Assembly: GCA_018136815.1 (NCBI GenBank)
Contig: CM030936.1
Span: 5,665,685 to 5,729,684, forward strand
Direction of reading: 5' to 3'
DNA: 64,000 bases
DNA from: Isochrysis galbana
Lineage: Eukaryota; Haptophyta; Isochrysidales; Isochrysidaceae
Shown: piece by piece, positions 1-10,670 of the stretch
How positions within the stretch are numbered: position 1 is the stretch's first letter
How the letters are laid out: every line of letters begins with the position of its first letter
Made by a program: the position numbers and the translations under genes
The notes under the pieces: generated by a model
Told to the model about the DNA's origin: nothing
The model's input: only the letters and a program-made list of their open reading frames with translations
Databases searched by the model: none

Positions 1-1176
1 CAGCTCAGCGCGCACCTTGTCGCCTTGCTCACGCTTGGCCGCCGCCACCTTCTCCTGCCATGTTGGGCCCGTCCGCTCTGACTCGCCCAAGCGCATGAAT
101 GCCCCAAACTCGCCAGCGCTGAGAAACCCGCTCCCCTTAGTGTCTAGCACCTTCCAAACCCGCAAAACATCCCAATCGCTAAACTCGGCGGGTGAGATGA
201 AGTAATCGAGACGCATACACCGAGCAAGCTGATATAGCGTAATCTTATTGGATGCCGCCGTGCTAATCCTCTTGAAGAGTCCATACCAGCCGGAGACCTC
301 GTCATTGTTGAGCGCTATGTTGAGCCTCTGTGCAAGCATGAGGACTTCCTCCTCGCTCGCTGGTTCAGCAACCGCAAGGGCTTGAGTGTAGCCAGGCGTC
401 TGCTCCTGCTTCAGCCTGCGCACCTCATCCGCCTGGGCCTTATGCCGAAGCCATTGGCGGTCGCGCCACGTAAGGGAGTCATTCATCTCACCCTTGCGCA
501 TGAAGGCAGCAAACTCACCCATGTTGACGCCACCCGAGGCTTCGTAATCGATCCAAACCCACACGCGTTTCAGCTCCTCGTGTGAAAACTCATCGGCGTT
601 GATCAACATATCCTCGCGCACAAGACGTTCGAAATCGACGTATGAGACGAGTCCTGACCCGTCCTGATCCATGAGCTTGAACAGCTTGAAGCCGGAGCGC
701 TCACGCAGATCATCAAAGAGCTCATCCATCCGGAGATGTAGCATGCGGGCGAGCATGACCACTTCCTCCTCATCGGCCGGTTCGTTCACGAGAAGTGCCT
801 CGGCGAGTGCCCGACCAGTCAACTCCTTCATGAAGTGCCGCTGGCTCTCTGCATTTATACGACGCTGCTCTTCGACCTGCCTCACTGCGCTGCGCCGGCG
901 CTCCTGCTCAATCTCGCGCTTCAGCCTCGTCAGCTCCCATCGCACCTCCTGCTCGGCCACCTTGGCCTCCTCCAGCTCCAGCTTCTTCTGATTGAGGGTC
1001 TCGATCGCCGCCAGTGAATGCAACCGAGGCATTCGCTTTGGCGAGCCCTCCCAGCTGCCGGGCTGCGTGAGATCAAACTCAGCAGCGACCTGCAGCGCAA
1101 AAAGCTCATCTCGGTCGAGCGTCTTGCCCTCGCGCACCTTCCCGAGCGCAGCGTCGGCCGAGGAGGTGCATGGCAT
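1..1176 (-). CDS. EF-hand calcium-binding protein, 5' part only (runs off the left edge)
   Basis: An open minus-strand frame runs from an ATG at 1176 to base 1 without a stop, so only the first ~392 residues are present. A basic/acidic, coiled-coil-like helix (about residues 65-110, rich in E, R, K and Q) comes first, followed by two copies of a ~110-residue module, each beginning like EEVxMLA. The first module has two good 12-residue EF loops, DQDGSGLVSYVD and DYEASGGVNMGE. The second has one degenerate loop and one good loop, DTKGSGFLSAGE. Each module ends in EFxAFMRxGE. This is a duplicated paired EF-hand architecture, so Ca2+ binding is likely; partner and location are unknown. The frame stays open a short way upstream of 1176, so a 5' exon or an earlier start is possible. 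The same length of clean, GC-rich coding sequence argues against a pseudogene. Confidence 0.75.
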   Translation of the reverse strand, partial: MPCTSSADAALGKVREGKTLDRDELFALQVAAEFDLTQPGSWEGSPKRMPRLHSLAAIETLNQKKLELEEAKVAEQEVRWELTRLKREIEQERRRSAVRQVEEQRRINAESQRHFMKELTGRALAEALLVNEPADEEEVVMLARMLHLRMDELFDDLRERSGFKLFKLMDQDGSGLVSYVDFERLVREDMLINADEFSHEELKRVWVWIDYEASGGVNMGEFAAFMRKGEMNDSLTWRDRQWLRHKAQADEVRRLKQEQTPGYTQALAVAEPASEEEVLMLAQRLNIALNNDEVSGWYGLFKRISTAASNKITLYQLARCMRLDYFISPAEFSDWDVLRVWKVLDTKGSGFLSAGEFGAFMRLGESERTGPTWQEKVAAAKREQGDKVRAEL

Positions 1177-1539
1177 GGCGAGTCTTGTCCACCGCTCTTC
1201 CCTCCCCCTATCGGCCTCTCTCCTTGACCCTCCTGGCTCGCCCACTCGCCGCCACCTCGCAGCGGCCGAGCGTCGCGGCGAAACAGACGACCCTCCTCAC
1301 CTCGTCCTCTCAAAGAACGAGTTATTTTTATTTGGCTCTGCTAGTCGAGGGATTTTGCAGAGCTGAAACTCTGCTTGAAAGATGGTTGGAAGAGCGCACG
1401 GAGTTTCAACAATGGCGCCAACGCGAGAAAAACCCGTTGGTTTGATTCGACTCCCCTGCAGTGAAAGAAACTCCGCAAGGTGGTTTACGAGATGGCCGCT
1501 TCGACGGCGCGAGCGTGGCACTTCCCTCTCGCCTATCGA
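1177..1539. other. Upstream region of the EF-hand gene, no further gene seen
   Basis: Purine/pyrimidine-skewed sequence directly upstream of the EF-hand ATG, probably promoter and 5' leader on the minus strand. From about 1290 it grades into sequence with loose similarity to the dispersed repeat copy near 57.4-57.96 kb. I see no supportable gene. Confidence 0.4.
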
Positions 1540-1911
1540 ATCAAGCGGGTGCTTGATCGTGGCAAGTCTCAATGGGGCAAGCTAGGGGCTAGGGGCACAG
1601 AGTGAAGAGAAGTCTTGAGAGAGGGGGAAAGGGCGCGCTACATCGCGACGAGGGGCTCACACGTGTGTCACACGACACCACCCCACATCACTCACTCACC
1701 AACAAGAAAACTCCGAAAACTAACGCAACATCGCAAAAACAAACCAACGAAACAAATAAGGACAAACGACGAACAAATTCGGCGTGCAATGCGCAATGCG
1801 GCAGAGCTTCGAGACAACTCATTGGCAAAAACAAAACTCACTCAATTTTTCTCACACAACGCATGGTGGAGACACCGCATCCGCATAGAGTATATAAAAT
1901 ACTCTGGATGC
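1540..1911 (+). repeat. Structured dispersed repeat, copy 1 (ends in two-stem hairpin)
   Basis: Similar along its length to 57580-57960. Both copies contain a small hairpin (here ATCAAGC/GCTTGAT, there AACAAGC/GCTTGTT), then GGCAAGTCTCAA and CACTCCGAAAACT-like blocks, and end in a two-stem hairpin. Here the final hairpin is at 1877-1911: outer stem GCATCC/GGATGC, a 5-nt bulge opposite a single T, and inner stem GAGTAT/ATACTC around ATAAA. The short reading frames in it are not shared between copies, so it looks non-coding. The spacing of paired elements is conserved between copies. Confidence 0.6.
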
Positions 1912-1915
1912 GACA

Positions 1916-2012
1916 TCCCTGCGGCGCGTCGCCATGTGGCGCGCCATGGCGTGCTCTCAAAGGTCCTTTGGGGGCTCCCAGAGGACCAGCAAGGGCAACT
2001 CAGAAAAAAAAT
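1916..2012 (-). repeat. Fragment of the composite repeat
   Basis: Read on the minus strand it matches the block at 52975-53055: a CCCAAAG-rich stretch, then the hairpin-forming GGCGCGCC...ATGGCGACGCGCC segment and GCAGGG. It abuts the end of the preceding repeat copy, so one element appears inserted next to the other. Confidence 0.5.
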
Positions 2013-2536
2013 ATTCTTGAAGGTGCCTACTACTTTGCTATCCCCCGTCCCTCTCGATGGGGACTTCCCCTGACATCGCCCTTGCCCCACCCTCACTCCC
2101 CTTTCGCCCCCCCCTGTCGAGTCGAGCGGAGCCGGAGGGCTCTGAGCCACTCCGTCGCGAGCAGCACCGGCGGTTAGCGCGGCGCCTTGGCCCTCCTCCC
2201 CACCGGGAGTCGGATGAATGAAATTCTGGACTGGGTCGGGCAACCCCATTTGGGTGTCTGGACGGGGAACGAACGGCGAACGAAGGGCTGTGGGGCGGCG
2301 AGGCGCTCCTAGCGGCCCTAGTGTGATGGGTTGTAAGAGATTGTTAGACCTACAAAGAACTCTTCCCTCAGGGAGGGAGCCTAAGCTGCTTGAGTGCAGC
2401 GACGCAGCGAACAACGACGGACAACGAAGCTGAGAACAACAGGATACACCGACTCACGAACACACCGGAATCATTCACCCAAACCAAGCAAATTATCAAG
2501 CAACCGCGACCCCAAATCACCGATAACTCAAACACG
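2013..2536. other. Repeat-like intergenic DNA, no gene seen
   Basis: Low-complexity and repeat-like sequence leading to the left terminal repeat of the next element. Reading frames are short, overlapping and without recognisable domains. Its last ~200 bases may be the left half of the repeat copy whose terminal hairpin is at 4866-4885, split by the terminal-repeat element. Confidence 0.35.
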
Positions 2537-3331
2537 TCGCGAGAGACGGAGAGAGAGAGCGAGAGAGAGAGAGACTCCACAGCGACGGCCGGAGCGTGTC
2601 TCCGTTGTAACTTCCCACGTAGCGGAGAGTCCGAAGGGGAGCGTCCTGTCGCGCGACCACGGCGATCACTTTGGATACAGATCGCAACGAGATATCTTCA
2701 CGACAGAGGAAATCTTGCCGTTGAGCGTGAACCTTCTAGACGCTTCTAACGAACAACCCTGAGTAGCAACCAAGGGGAAGAAACACCAAAGGGGCCAAGG
2801 GCTTGCATGTAACTTGCATCAAGGGGAAAGATTCCCTCACCTAGGAAGCGAACCTACACCGATCTCCAAGGGGAGATGGCAAATTAAACCTCAAATCTCG
2901 AGCGGCTAGAGCAACCGACTCGCTCGCCAAAACCTTGACCGAGAAGAAAGAAGCAAGGACCTACAAGCCAAGGGTAGCGGACCTAGGGAATGTGAGAGGA
3001 AATTTCCGAACGCCAACGCCAAACGCCGAACGCGGGGATTCAACGAAACCCTAACCAGGCCAAGCAGAACCTACGAAGAACAGGCCTGGACGACAACGAA
3101 AGTCAGCAGGTCCCAAGAAAGAACCGGAACCCAACAAGAAACAACAAGCCTTGCAAGAAGCTAAACAAGCCTTCACAAGGTAACTCGAGAGCCTGAGACA
3201 AGCGCGCAGCGAGTGACAGGCGACCTGGCTCCTTTAGGTAAAGATTACCCGAAAGGAGGAAACCTGGAATCTAGACCTGACAAACAGGCTAGAAGGAACG
3301 AAACGAGAACTCGAATTCTAGATCGCTAGGG
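2537..3331. repeat. Left terminal direct repeat
   Basis: Direct repeat identical by eye to 3989-4783. It starts TCGCGAGAGACGG and ends GATCGCTAGGG. Confidence 0.75.
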
Positions 3332-3982
3332 CAGGGTGCTGTTCACCGTGAGGGCAACGTCCGGGAGAACGAACCCTTGAGCTGCGCGGTCGCCATCGGC
3401 ACGGCAGACCACGAGATCGTGGACATAGAGGCAGTGACGAGGGTAGAGTGGCGGCGGAGTGTCCGCGATAGATTCTACTGGAAGCGAGGTTCCGGCTCCG
3501 GGTGACGGGGTGGTTGGATTGGAGGCTGGCCTGGACGGAGAAGATTCATCGACGTGGGGCACTCGCTCGATAGCGGCGGCCACCGTCTGCGGCACGAATG
3601 GTATTGAAGAGTATGGGGATGCCTTTGCCGAACTAGAGGGGTTAGGCACGCCATCATAGCCTAGCCCTCGACGGTCCGTCGGATGCCGAGGTTGATCCAT
3701 TTGGCGTGACCATTCCTTCTCCAGGGACTTCTGCAAGTCTGTCTTCGGAAGCTTCGACAACTCGGAAAATCCGGCCGCACTGAGGCCCCTAGCGGCAGCC
3801 CCATCGCCACACAATGCCTGTGGAGTACCTTCTCCGTCGGCGGCGTCGGAGGGCTTGGTCTCGAGGGCCTGCATGCTCCGGTGTTCTGGAGTCTCGGGCG
3901 TATCATCTTCTCCCGAGTCCAGCCCAACATCCCCGTTTTCAAGTGGCCTTTCGGCTACGACCGAACCGGTCGGTTCGGCCAC
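3326..3982 (-). CDS. Unknown ORF inside the terminal-repeat element
   Basis: A 218-residue minus-strand frame fills the internal segment. It lacks an ATG at its listed start (the codon at 3980-3982 is GTG) and its stop lies in the inner edge of the left terminal repeat. The composition is acidic and Ser/Pro-rich, with no gag zinc knuckle, protease or other motif I recognise. Since the element has no other coding content, this may be a captured host exon or a diverged gag-like remnant. The frame is uninterrupted across the whole internal region, which is more than expected by chance in 650 bp but possible at this GC content. Confidence 0.3.
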   Translation of the reverse strand: MAEPTGSVVAERPLENGDVGLDSGEDDTPETPEHRSMQALETKPSDAADGEGTPQALCGDGAAARGLSAAGFSELSKLPKTDLQKSLEKEWSRQMDQPRHPTDRRGLGYDGVPNPSSSAKASPYSSIPFVPQTVAAAIERVPHVDESSPSRPASNPTTPSPGAGTSLPVESIADTPPPLYPRHCLYVHDLVVCRADGDRAAQGFVLPDVALTVNSTLP

Positions 3983-3988
3983 TCCTTG

Positions 3989-4783
3989 TCGCGAGAGACG
4001 GAGAGAGAGAGCGAGAGAGAGAGAGACTCCACAGCGACGGCCGGAGCGTGTCTCCGTTGTAACTTCCCACGTAGCGGAGAGTCCGAAGGGGAGCGTCCTG
4101 TCGCGCGACCACGGCGATCACTTTGGATACAGATCGCAACGAGATATCTTCACGACAGAGGAAATCTTGCCGTTGAGCGTGAACCTTCTAGACGCTTCTA
4201 ACGAACAACCCTGAGTAGCAACCAAGGGGAAGAAACACCAAAGGGGCCAAGGGCTTGCATGTAACTTGCATCAAGGGGAAAGATTCCCTCACCTAGGAAG
4301 CGAACCTACACCGATCTCCAAGGGGAGATGGCAAATTAAACCTCAAATCTCGAGCGGCTAGAGCAACCGACTCGCTCGCCAAAACCTTGACCGAGAAGAA
4401 AGAAGCAAGGACCTACAAGCCAAGGGTAGCGGACCTAGGGAATGTGAGAGGAAATTTCCGAACGCCAACGCCAAACGCCGAACGCGGGGATTCAACGAAA
4501 CCCTAACCAGGCCAAGCAGAACCTACGAAGAACAGGCCTGGACGACAACGAAAGTCAGCAGGTCCCAAGAAAGAACCGGAACCCAACAAGAAACAACAAG
4601 CCTTGCAAGAAGCTAAACAAGCCTTCACAAGGTAACTCGAGAGCCTGAGACAAGCGCGCAGCGAGTGACAGGCGACCTGGCTCCTTTAGGTAAAGATTAC
4701 CCGAAAGGAGGAAACCTGGAATCTAGACCTGACAAACAGGCTAGAAGGAACGAAACGAGAACTCGAATTCTAGATCGCTAGGG
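3989..4783. repeat. Right terminal direct repeat
   Basis: Second copy of the ~795 bp direct repeat. The flank beyond its end (from 4784) reads ACGAACCC. Confidence 0.75.
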
Positions 4784-4865
4784 ACGAACCCTACCAACCT
4801 AGATGTACCTGAGCTTCACCGTGTGGCCGCACGGCGAAGGACCTGGAAACAAGAGCCTGGAAATC

Positions 4866-4885
4866 GCATCATCTAGGATGAATGC
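4866..4885 (+). repeat. Terminal hairpin of structured repeat, copy 2 (shortened)
   Basis: GCAT+CATC pairs with GATG+ATGC around a TAG loop, followed by GACACCCCC as in the other copies (1877, 41429, 57922). The inner GAGTAT stem is lost and replaced by CATC/GATG. The sequence downstream to about 5030 is G-rich with no gene. Confidence 0.45.
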
Positions 4886-5119
4886 GACACCCCCCTCGGT
4901 CCTTTTCGTTCGGTTTTGGGGGGTCGACCCATGTGCGCTACTTTGGGTCTGGCGTCGGGGGAGGGGGGGCGGGCCTTTCGGCTCGCAGTTGCTGTGAGGC
5001 GCTTTGGGTCGCGTCTCTTTGTGGGGGCCCAGCCTTGCGGCTTCCCCCTATGGGTGGTGGGTGGGTCGTTTGGGAGTCTCTCCTCCCTTGTAGCCAGGGC
5101 GCTATCCCTGGTCGCTCGC

Positions 5120-5540
5120 GTGTTCGTTGTTTTCTTGAGCAGGGGGGGGGGGGGGCAGCTCAGAGGGCAGTGGAGGCTGGGGCTCAGCCCCTGGCCCCCC
5201 GTGCCTCTCCCACGCTCGCTCGCCTCGCTGGCCATGGGAGCATGGGAGCCGCCCAGAGGCCCCTGTATGCCTGGCGACCAGGGATGGGGGGGGAGTCAGC
5301 TCGAGGGCAGGCCCAGCATGGGCTTGGGAGTGCGGCTCGCGACCCGCGCCCACCAGGGGTCTGGGCTGGATTGATGATTGCCCTGCCCCTGCTAGAGGGT
5401 AGAGGGCAGGGGCTGGGGTTCCTCTAGCAGGGGCAGGGGTTGAATGTACGGGCCCACCCCGGGGGGTGTCCGCGATGGAGAGAGGGGGGCGCGAGGCCCC
5501 CATTGACCATTGACCCCCACTTATAAAAGTAGGTTGATAT
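5120..5540 (-). repeat. Composite structured repeat, 5' part
   Basis: On the minus strand it begins with the ACTTTTATAAGT hairpin (5517-5533), then CAATGGGGGCC, a GC hairpin, a CCCCGGGGTGGG block and the Leu/Pro-like GC-rich body seen at 52636-53010. The overlapping frames of 150-180 codons on both strands are GC-bias artefacts because they are not preserved between copies. It ends in a long G-run near 5143, where similarity to the other copies stops. Confidence 0.6.
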
Positions 5541-5799
5541 CCCCTGAAGTAAAGTACTCGGTTGGTGGACAGCCCTGAATCTTCAAATGATTTTATTCTA
5601 AGCCTTCCCGCCCTTTTTCTACTCGACCAACCGCCTGTTTGACCGTCGACCAACTGAGACGTCCATTTTGACCGGAGCAGACGATAGCCTTCTTCACGTA
5701 AACAGCTCGGGATCTAGGCTCTCCATGTGGGCTCCTTCTCTCTCTTCTCTCTCTGCTCCGTAGTTGCGCCCCCTCAGCTCCCATCCCTCGCCTGCCACC
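5541..5799 (+). promoter_or_regulatory. Upstream region and 5' leader of FANCD2
   Basis: Ordinary sequence between the repeat and the FANCD2 start. The CT-rich stretch around 5730-5760 just before the GCCACCATGG start context is a plausible 5' leader. No TATA element stands out. Confidence 0.4.
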
Positions 5800-8700
5800 A
5801 TGGCGGCTCGAGGGACCAAGCGATGGGCCGATGAGAACCAGGCGCCATCCAACCGGCCGCAGAAGCGGGCAGGCAAGTCATCCGAACTTGAAGAGTTGCT
5901 GGCCGTCGCGGGCGCCAGCCGATGTGCAAAGACCGCCGACTGGCGACTGGAGGACGCGTTTGCCTTCCGCCAGCGAGTGGCGCAGCAGGTACTCCTGCCA
6001 GAGCTCAAGGAGAAGCTGGTGGGGGCGCTCACGCAGGAGTGGTCGGAGACGGAGAAGCTCGAGGCGCTTCTTCGGCCAACCGTCGGTTCTGATTCCTCCG
6101 CCAACGACTCGCTCATCAGGCTGCTGCTACATGTGGAAGCGCTGCAGAGCGAAATTGCTGCTGGGCTGATGCAACTCCTGCCAGACTACCAGGATGAGAC
6201 GACGGACTCAGGGGGCTTCTCCATGATACGCCGGATTCTATCACAATTCCGCTGGCTTGAGCGCATCATCGACGGCGCGGCCCTCGTAGAGGCCGCCTCT
6301 GACATCATGCAGGTGCAATATTTGTGGTCTGCACTTGTACTCGCTAAGGTTGTGCACAACAGCTGACGAGGCCTTTGCCCAACGCGATCTGCGCGCAGGT
6401 TGCGGATCCTACGTTGAAGCGTGAGCTCCTTCTGGTGCTACCTGATCTCGTCGAGGATGGCCAGCATGCTGCTGCCGCACAGACACTGCTAGGGATTCTA
6501 CGCGAAGACACACGCTTTCTTGCGTGTGTCCTTGATGCATTCGGCTCGCTTGTCCTCGAGGAGGATGTGCTTGCCGAGGTGTGTGATGCCTTGTGCCTAA
6601 CGGCACAAAGATCCCAAGTAAGCATCCGCTATAATCACCAACAGCCTACACTCACGGTGCTCTCCAACGGCGGCCAGGTGTGTGAAACCGTGATGGGCGC
6701 AGTTGGAGCCTCGAGCGTGGAGGATCTGCCTGTGGTTATTCGCTTCCTCTTACAGCACATGACGCCCGCAAACGCCAAGCCTATGCTGCGTGCATTGCGC
6801 ACAGGCATGCCCCTCGAGCTGCTTACATCGCTGGTCGACAGCTCCGCGGAAATCCGCCCAACAAGCTCGTGTCAGGCGAGCGGGGAGGCGCTCGTTGTCG
6901 ATGCCCTTCAGACGGCGATGCGTTTGCGGAAGGAGGTGACAGTTCTCGTGCTCCGCCATCTAGAGGCCATCTCCAACGCTGAGGATCACTCGCCGCTGGA
7001 CTGGTGGCTTGTTTGTGCCGCCTACACGACGTCCGGTCCGTTCGAAAGGAAGAAAGTGCTCCGTCTGGTGATCGACAAGGCGTCAAAGCGGCGATTCGGC
7101 GCCAAGATGCTACGGACTGCTATCCATGGGCATGGCGTCGCGCTCAATCCCCATTTTGCCTCGCACCTAGAGCTCGCGAGCGGGCTCCTCCAGAAGCCGA
7201 ATCTCATGGCTCGTCAGACGGGCGGACTGCTGTACGCTCTCGTCTTTAACGAGTTTTCGGAGGTGTTCAAGCGCCAGGAACTCCTTGGTCATCTCATGGC
7301 GCATGTCGGCTCGGGGGCTGCCACGGAGATCGAGGCAGCACTCTGCGTGCTCGTGAACCTTGCGACGAATGACACGTCTGCTGTGCGGCAATTCTCGCCT
7401 TTCCTAACGTACATCCTCGACTATCTTTCTTCCCTGTCCGTGACACAGGCGCGCCTCGCTTTCGAGCTCTTCGCCAGGCTCGCTTACGATGGTGCAGCTG
7501 GCGGTGGCTCGCGGTTGACAGATGAGTTGCTCATCACAATTCGCAAGCAGCTCTCAAGCTCCACACCACACTACAAATGCCTTGGCTTGCTAGGTGGGTG
7601 TTGCATGCTCAAGCGGCTTGGTGTGCATGGTGCTGATGAGATTGTTAATGGGTCGGGGCCGGGATCGGCCAGCCAAACGGGCGCTTCACAGGCCGCGCCG
7701 TTGTTAAGTCGGAGGATGATGGACGCCCATGGTATCTTTTCGATGATGTGCAAGCATTCCGCAAACGCGGACGGCACGTTCAGCTTCTTGCTTCACGAGC
7801 TCTCCCATCTCGTTGCTGGACGTGAGCCGTCGGATATCCTCAGCAAACCTCTGCTGGACTTAATCATCGATCGCGTGACCTCAACCTTCGAATCGACCTA
7901 CCTCGTCGACACTGGTGAGGCTTTGGCCTCGTCATCTCCTGTTCGCGGGTTGTACCCAAAGCCGTACCTTGACATTGATTTGGCTGGCAATGAAGGCATC
8001 GCCCTCAATATTGTGCCAATGCTTGAGCACACGGATGGTGCGGCTGCACTCCAGCGTCACGCACTGTCAACCCTTTCAGCGAACTTCCAGCTACTCCGCC
8101 TATGTGAGGCCGCCACGTCCGAGGATGGCGAAAGCTTGGATGCAGTGGATGCGGTCCTTGGCGCCCCGCTCGTCCTTTTTGAGCCCAGAATCTTGGGCCC
8201 AGCATTGTCTACCTTCGCGGAAGCTGACGAAGATACGCGCCAGGCGGCGTGCCTCGCCCTCTTCTACGCCGTCGATTGGCTTCGAGAGCTTCTCAATGGT
8301 TTTTGCGCTCAACGAGCACCCGAGATGAGGGCCAAGGTGGTGATGCGCACCACACAGCTCGTCGTACTCGAAAATGTTCTCGATGCATGTCTGGCCGGCA
8401 CTCCGAGTTTCCGTCTGCCGGGCATTATCAGCGACCAGCGTGCCACGGCGCCAAAATCTCGAGGTCGTCCCGCCTCCAATGCTAAAGCTAAGAAAGCTAA
8501 GGTGCCCAAGAAAGCCCCCGCTTCGAAGGGAGCAAGCAAGCAAGCGATGGCTTCCAAGCGCAAGGGAGACAAGAAGACCACAACGGCAGCAGCTGGACGT
8601 GGCTCCGACGTTGACAGTTCTGACGATGAGGCTGGGGCAGAAACGGCTATCGCAAATGAGCACGCCACGCCGGCCGTGGCAGGGGGCGGCACAGCGAGAC

Positions 8701-10670
8701 GGTCACGCCCAGGGCGGCCGGCAGCGCCACAATCGCTTCTATCCCATCCGTATCTTGCACAGGTGCAACCTCATTTACGTGGAGTCTCAATTCGCACCAG
8801 TCTTATTCTAACGTACGGTGCAGGTCACATGCGGAAGGAGGTGGACACGCGGAACGAAACGGTCGCCGTCGACCGCGTTGAGCTCTCGGCCGGCGCCACT
8901 CATTTTCTCTTGCGGCACATGCACGAGAAGGTCAAGGCGGCTGCAGCCACGGGCGGCACCACTCGAGGCCGTGCACCTGCAAGCAATTCTGGTGGCAACG
9001 GCCAAGTACTCATCGTTCAAGATCTTTCGAGCATGGAGCTGCGTGGACTGACTGGGCTCTCCCTCCTAATTACGCTAAAACCGGTGCTCCTGAACTTTAG
9101 GGAGAGCCTTGAAGCCTTGCATGAAGAACTCCGTGATTTTACTACTTCGCGCCCTCTGCCAGAGGAGCCTGACATGCAGCAAGCCCTAATCGACATTCTG
9201 GAGACGGGCGCCATCGCCGAGTCGGCCGCTGCGCGCGCCGAATATGCGAACTCCTCGTTCGTGCTGATGCTTCGCATCTTGCATACTCTCCTTACCTGGG
9301 AGCAGCTGCATGAGGCCGAGGCCGAAGCGCACATGATGGATGTGCTTGCCCACCTAGGCGCACACGCAGCGCTTTCCGACGGCTCGGATTGCGGTGGCTC
9401 TTCGCGTGCCTCGCAGCTACCAGATCCTGTCACGCCGTCGGCAAAGGCTGAGACGTGCGCGCGTGCATTCGACTTTTTCGAGGCGTTGCGAGCCGACCTG
9501 GAATCACCCCGGGTTCTTGCCCATATTCTTGATGTGCAGCACGCGGTATTGTCCATGCAGCGCCGCATCGTGCCCAATGCTTCTGCCCAATGGAGCCGAT
9601 TCACCAAGCTTGCCGCCGGTGCCGAGGACATTCTGCGACGCCCCGAGCCTACGGCGCGCGACGAGCGACTCGGCGGCCAAGCGGTGAAAAGCATTCTTGA
9701 GTGCCAGGCCACCCATACCGAGCGGCCTCGAGAGCTCATCAAAGCTTGCGCCGAGGACTGGCTGCCTGCACTCGATGAGGACCCTCGCGCAGAGCCGCCC
9801 GAAGAACAGCCATTTCTCACACTCAAAACGGCGCCGCACTACCTCAAGACAATGTTTGGTCTGCTTCGCTCGGAGTGCGCGGCTCTCGGTCTTCCGGCGC
9901 CCGCCGCGCGACTCGAGGCGAGGTCGCTCGAGGAGCACTACCAGGGCTTTGACTCGGCCTACATATCCGCTGAGCTCCACGAGCTCATTGAGCTGTTCGC
10001 TTCTCTCGCACAGGCCATGCGCGGCAAGTACGACTCATCTCCTGCAGTTATCTCCACCGTCATCCGTGAGTCAGTGACCTTCCTAATTTGGTTCAATTCA
10101 CGCGGATTGCCTTTCTTGGCCTCTCAATTCCTCTCCCATCACACAGAAATGACGGCTCTCTTGAAGGCGCTCCAGCCGACGACTCGCATGCTGCAAGCTC
10201 TCTGTGTCGACGTCAAAACGAAGCTGCACACCTCATCTCTTGCGCCCGCCACACGATTAAAACGCGAGCTCGAGAATCTCCTCTTCAAAGTCAAGGTGAT
10301 GCTTCAGCAAAACAATTGCCGCGAGGCGTTTTGGGTTGGCAACCTCAAGCACAAGAACACGATTGGTGTCGAGGTGGGGTCACAAATGTGTGTAGAGGTT
10401 GGGCCGAAACGGAGCAGCAAACGCACCGGCAGCAGGGCGGACGACGAAATAGAGGAGAACGACGAGGCGTTGGAGACAAATGCTCGACCTCTTCTAAGCC
10501 AGCCCTCGGCTGTGGTCGACATCGATCAGGACAGCCCAATCGAGGATGCTGAGGGGGATGTAGACGAGGATGAGGACGAAGGCGACGAACATAGTGATGG
10601 AGATGAAGATGGAGATGGAGATGGAGACGGAGATGGAGACGAGGACGAGGATGACGATGACGACGAGTGA
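5800..10670 (+). CDS. FANCD2: Fanconi anaemia group D2 protein homologue (3 exons)
   Basis: Model join(5800..6312, 6399..6578, 6678..10670), 1561 aa. The start has a textbook GCCACCATGG context. Human FANCD2 blocks appear in order: RWLERIIDG (about 150), VEDLPVVIRFLLQHM (about 245), a CCAAYTT-like helical solenoid, IRKQLSS followed by HYKCLGLLGG (about 519-537), RLLRLCE, WLRELLNGFC, and the C-terminal AFWVGNLKHKN (about 1445). An Asp/Glu tail follows, as in animals. Lys531 in HYKCLG appears to be the counterpart of the monoubiquitinated human Lys561 (alignment from memory). FANCD2 pairs with FANCI, is ubiquitinated by FANCL and clamps DNA during interstrand-crosslink repair in the nucleus. 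A basic linker with an AT-hook-like RGRP (about 820-915) looks lineage-specific. Intron 2 (6579-6677, 99 nt) keeps the frame; removing it restores the spacing of the family alignment. Identification is firm; exon boundaries are by eye. Confidence 0.93.
6313..6398 (+). other. FANCD2 intron 1
   Basis: 86 nt, ATGCAG|GTGCAATA ... GCGCGCAG|GTTGCG, phase 0. It contains in-frame stops, so splicing is needed to join the N-terminal exon to the main exon. Confidence 0.8.
6579..6677 (+). other. FANCD2 intron 2
   Basis: 99 nt, GCCGAG|GTGTGTGA ... GGCCAG|GTGTGTGA, phase 0. The same GGTGTGTGA occurs at both boundaries. The interval is open in frame, so it can be overlooked, but its removal gives a gap-free match to the conserved DAFGSL...EDLPVV region of FANCD2. 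Confidence 0.7.

Larger units (their letters stand above)
2537..4783 (-). mobile_element. Small LTR-type (TRIM-like) element with identical terminal repeats
   Basis: Two direct repeats of about 795 bp (2537-3331 and 3989-4783, offset 1452) flank an internal segment of about 657 bp. I compared the repeats by eye and found no difference, which implies a recent insertion or recent gene conversion. Each repeat carries a (GA)n tract near its left end. The flanks offer only a weak possible 3-bp duplication (ACG before, ACG after). No reverse transcriptase, integrase or RNase H lies inside, so it must be non-autonomous. The ends are not the usual TG...CA, so an alternative is a segmental duplication created by unequal exchange. 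The internal reading frame runs on the minus strand, which sets the strand given. Confidence 0.6.

Noticed and set aside
1602..2177. 190-codon frames on both strands
   Set aside because: They span two unrelated repeat copies, are not conserved in the other copies and show no domain.
5102..5653. 183-codon minus-strand frame
   Set aside because: Lies in the composite repeat; equivalent frames in other copies are disrupted.
8763..8823. Possible 61-nt intron in FANCD2 (CAG|GTGCAA ... TGCAG|GTCA)
   Set aside because: Removal would shift the frame and destroy a region that aligns with the family, so it is kept as coding.
9017..9826. 269-codon minus-strand frame
   Set aside because: Shadow of the FANCD2 coding strand in GC-rich sequence; composition is Ser/Arg-biased and lacks motifs.
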